A DNA stretch of 5,338 nucleotides. It comes from Anaerolineae bacterium. Its GTDB lineage: Bacteria > Chloroflexota > Anaerolineae > 4572-78 > NAK82. The position numbers and the translations under genes were made by a program. The notes under the pieces were generated by a model. That model saw nothing but the letters and a program-made list of their open reading frames with translations. It was not told the DNA's origin and did not search any database. This document shows positions 4,225 through 5,338 of this stretch, one piece after another (positions within the stretch are counted from its first letter, which is position 1; the number at the start of each line of letters is the position of its first letter). The DNA is taken from assembly GCA_025062175.1 (NCBI GenBank), contig JANXAX010000192.1:1-5338 (forward strand), written 5' to 3'.

Positions 4225-5338
4225 ATGAAGCTCCATGAATATCAGTCAAAGAGAATCTTCACTCGTTATGGGCTGCCAGTGCCGCAAGGCAACGTGGCGA
4301 CCACGCCTTCGGAAGCGCGTCAGATTGCCCATTTATTGGGCGGGCCTGTGGTAGTAAAGGCGCAGGTGTTGGCAGGCGGACGCGGCAAGGCAGGAGGCAT
4401 CTTGCTGGCGCGGGATGCCGCAGAGGCCGAGGAAGCTGCCAGTCGGATCATTGGCATGTCCATCAAAGGGTTGACGGTGCATAAGGTGCTGGTCGAATGC
4501 GCTGCCGAGATCGCGCAGGAAATGTACATGGGCATCGTGATTGACCGCGCGCACCGCAAGCCAGCGATGATCGTCTCGGCACAGGGCGGTGTCGAGATCG
4601 AAGAACTTGCCAGAGATAAGCCGGACGCGATCTTCCGTCTGTTCATCGACCCTTTGCGTGGCTTGATGGATTATCAAGCGCGCAACCTGGCCTTCGATCT
4701 GGGATTGCATGGCAGTCTCATCCGTCCTTTCACAGCGATTGCGCGCGGCCTCTGGCGCGTGTTTGTCGAGAACGATGCCACGTTGGCCGAGATCAACCCG
4801 CTCGTGATCACCCCAGACGGCCAGATGATCGCTGTGGATGGCAAGATCACCCTGGACGACAATGCGCTCTTTCGTCATCTGGAGTTGAGCGAGATGCGGG
4901 ACGTGCAGGAGGAGACCGAGGCGCAGCGCCAAGCGCGTCAGGCAGATTTGTCCTACGTCAAGTTGGACGGCAATATTGGGTGTATGGTCAACGGCGCCGG
5001 TTTAGCGATGGCAACGATGGACCTCGTGGACTTGTACGGCGGTCGTCCGGCCAACTTCTTGGACATCGGCGGTGGCGCCCGGGCGAGCAAAGTGGCCGCA
5101 GCCCTGCGTATCATTCTGAGTGATCCGGATGTCAGGGTGATCTTAATCAACATCTTCGGGGGAATCACTCGCTGTGACGAGGTAGCGCGCGGTCTGCTCA
5201 CCGCGCTCCAGGAGACCTCGACGCCAGTGCCGCCGATGGTGGTGTGCCTGGTGGGCGCTAATGAGGAGGAGGGCCGTCAGCTGCTGACCGCGGCGAATGT
5301 CATCACAGCCACCTCGTTGATCGAGGCAGCCCAGAAAG
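4225..5338 (+). CDS. sucC: Succinate-CoA ligase (ADP-forming) subunit beta, 3' end cut by the window
   Basis: The beta subunit of succinyl-CoA synthetase, which with SucD interconverts succinyl-CoA plus ADP and phosphate with succinate, CoA and ATP in the TCA cycle. 371 complete codons are present; compared with about 388 residues in E. coli, only some 10-15 are missing past the right edge. Seen: the family N-terminus MKLHEYQSKR; the ATP-grasp segment VVVKAQVLAGGRGKAGG (42-58); GGVEIEELA (121-129); IDPLRG (141-146); the magnesium-binding AEINPLV (N191) and VDGK (D205); LDGNIGCMVNGAGLAMATMD (247-266); NFLDIGGGA (277-285); and LINIFGGITRCD (307-318), belonging to the CoA-ligase domain that meets the alpha subunit. 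No frameshift or missing key residue is seen. sucD is expected next, outside the window. The close relative malate-CoA ligase beta (MtkA) is less likely but cannot be formally excluded. Confidence 0.96.
   Translation, partial: MKLHEYQSKRIFTRYGLPVPQGNVATTPSEARQIAHLLGGPVVVKAQVLAGGRGKAGGILLARDAAEAEEAASRIIGMSIKGLTVHKVLVECAAEIAQEMYMGIVIDRAHRKPAMIVSAQGGVEIEELARDKPDAIFRLFIDPLRGLMDYQARNLAFDLGLHGSLIRPFTAIARGLWRVFVENDATLAEINPLVITPDGQMIAVDGKITLDDNALFRHLELSEMRDVQEETEAQRQARQADLSYVKLDGNIGCMVNGAGLAMATMDLVDLYGGRPANFLDIGGGARASKVAAALRIILSDPDVRVILINIFGGITRCDEVARGLLTALQETSTPVPPMVVCLVGANEEEGRQLLTAANVITATSLIEAAQK

Noticed and set aside
3872..4249. 125-codon open frame on the - strand across the intergenic region
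   Set aside because: It covers the terminator hairpin, two promoters and the sucC start, its protein has no motif, and no ribosome site or promoter is seen on that strand.
4333..4932. 199-codon open frame on the - strand inside sucC
   Set aside because: The + strand is unmistakably sucC, so this is a mirror frame.

Overview
The window is bacterial chromosomal DNA of moderately high GC (by eye, roughly 55-60%), and every credible gene reads on the + strand. The taxon cannot be fixed from sequence alone. An EgsA/AraM-type glycerol-1-phosphate dehydrogenase, an SGNH-hydrolase remnant and a sucC-type ligase gene together would fit a Chloroflexota-like bacterium, but that is a low-confidence inference.

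Layout. (1) Positions 1-362 have no recognisable intact gene: a possible 3' tail of an unknown reading frame (2-136), degenerate sequence, and a good sigma-70-like promoter (TTGCCC-16-TATAAT, 313-340). (2) Positions 363-849 look like a broken SGNH-hydrolase gene. A possible N-terminal membrane segment lies in one frame and the C-terminal part of an SGNH-like domain in another, with the central domain missing. (3) Positions 907-1443 encode a small membrane protein with the His/Asp pattern of the YdjM/YbcI-type membrane-bound metal-dependent hydrolases. (4) An extended -10 promoter (TGTTACAAT) precedes a tight two-gene unit: an sn-glycerol-1-phosphate dehydrogenase homologue (1508-2752) and, 7 bp later, a GT-B glycosyltransferase (2760-3890). 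(5) Positions 3891-4224 are non-coding but dense in signals: a repeated GTAGGGCAAA, an extended -10 promoter, a structured ~120-nt segment with a 22-nt pyrimidine run, a near-perfect Rho-independent terminator, then a TTGGCA-17-TATAAT promoter. (6) Positions 4225-5338 hold almost all of sucC, the beta subunit of ADP-forming succinate-CoA ligase, cut by the window end.

How the parts may work together. The dehydrogenase would reduce dihydroxyacetone phosphate to glycerol-1-phosphate, and the adjoining glycosyltransferase could glycosylate a product of that branch, such as a lipid or a glycerol-based polymer. This link rests on gene adjacency only. sucC is a separate TCA-cycle transcription unit.

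The best candidate for something undescribed is the 4012-4133 segment. It has promoter, 5' structured domain, anti-Shine-Dalgarno-like CU tract and intrinsic terminator in the order expected of a trans-acting small RNA. A 9-nt repeat of the terminator's 5' arm would also permit an attenuator-like switch. A 20-bp perfect palindrome inside the start of the dehydrogenase gene is the second signal worth checking.
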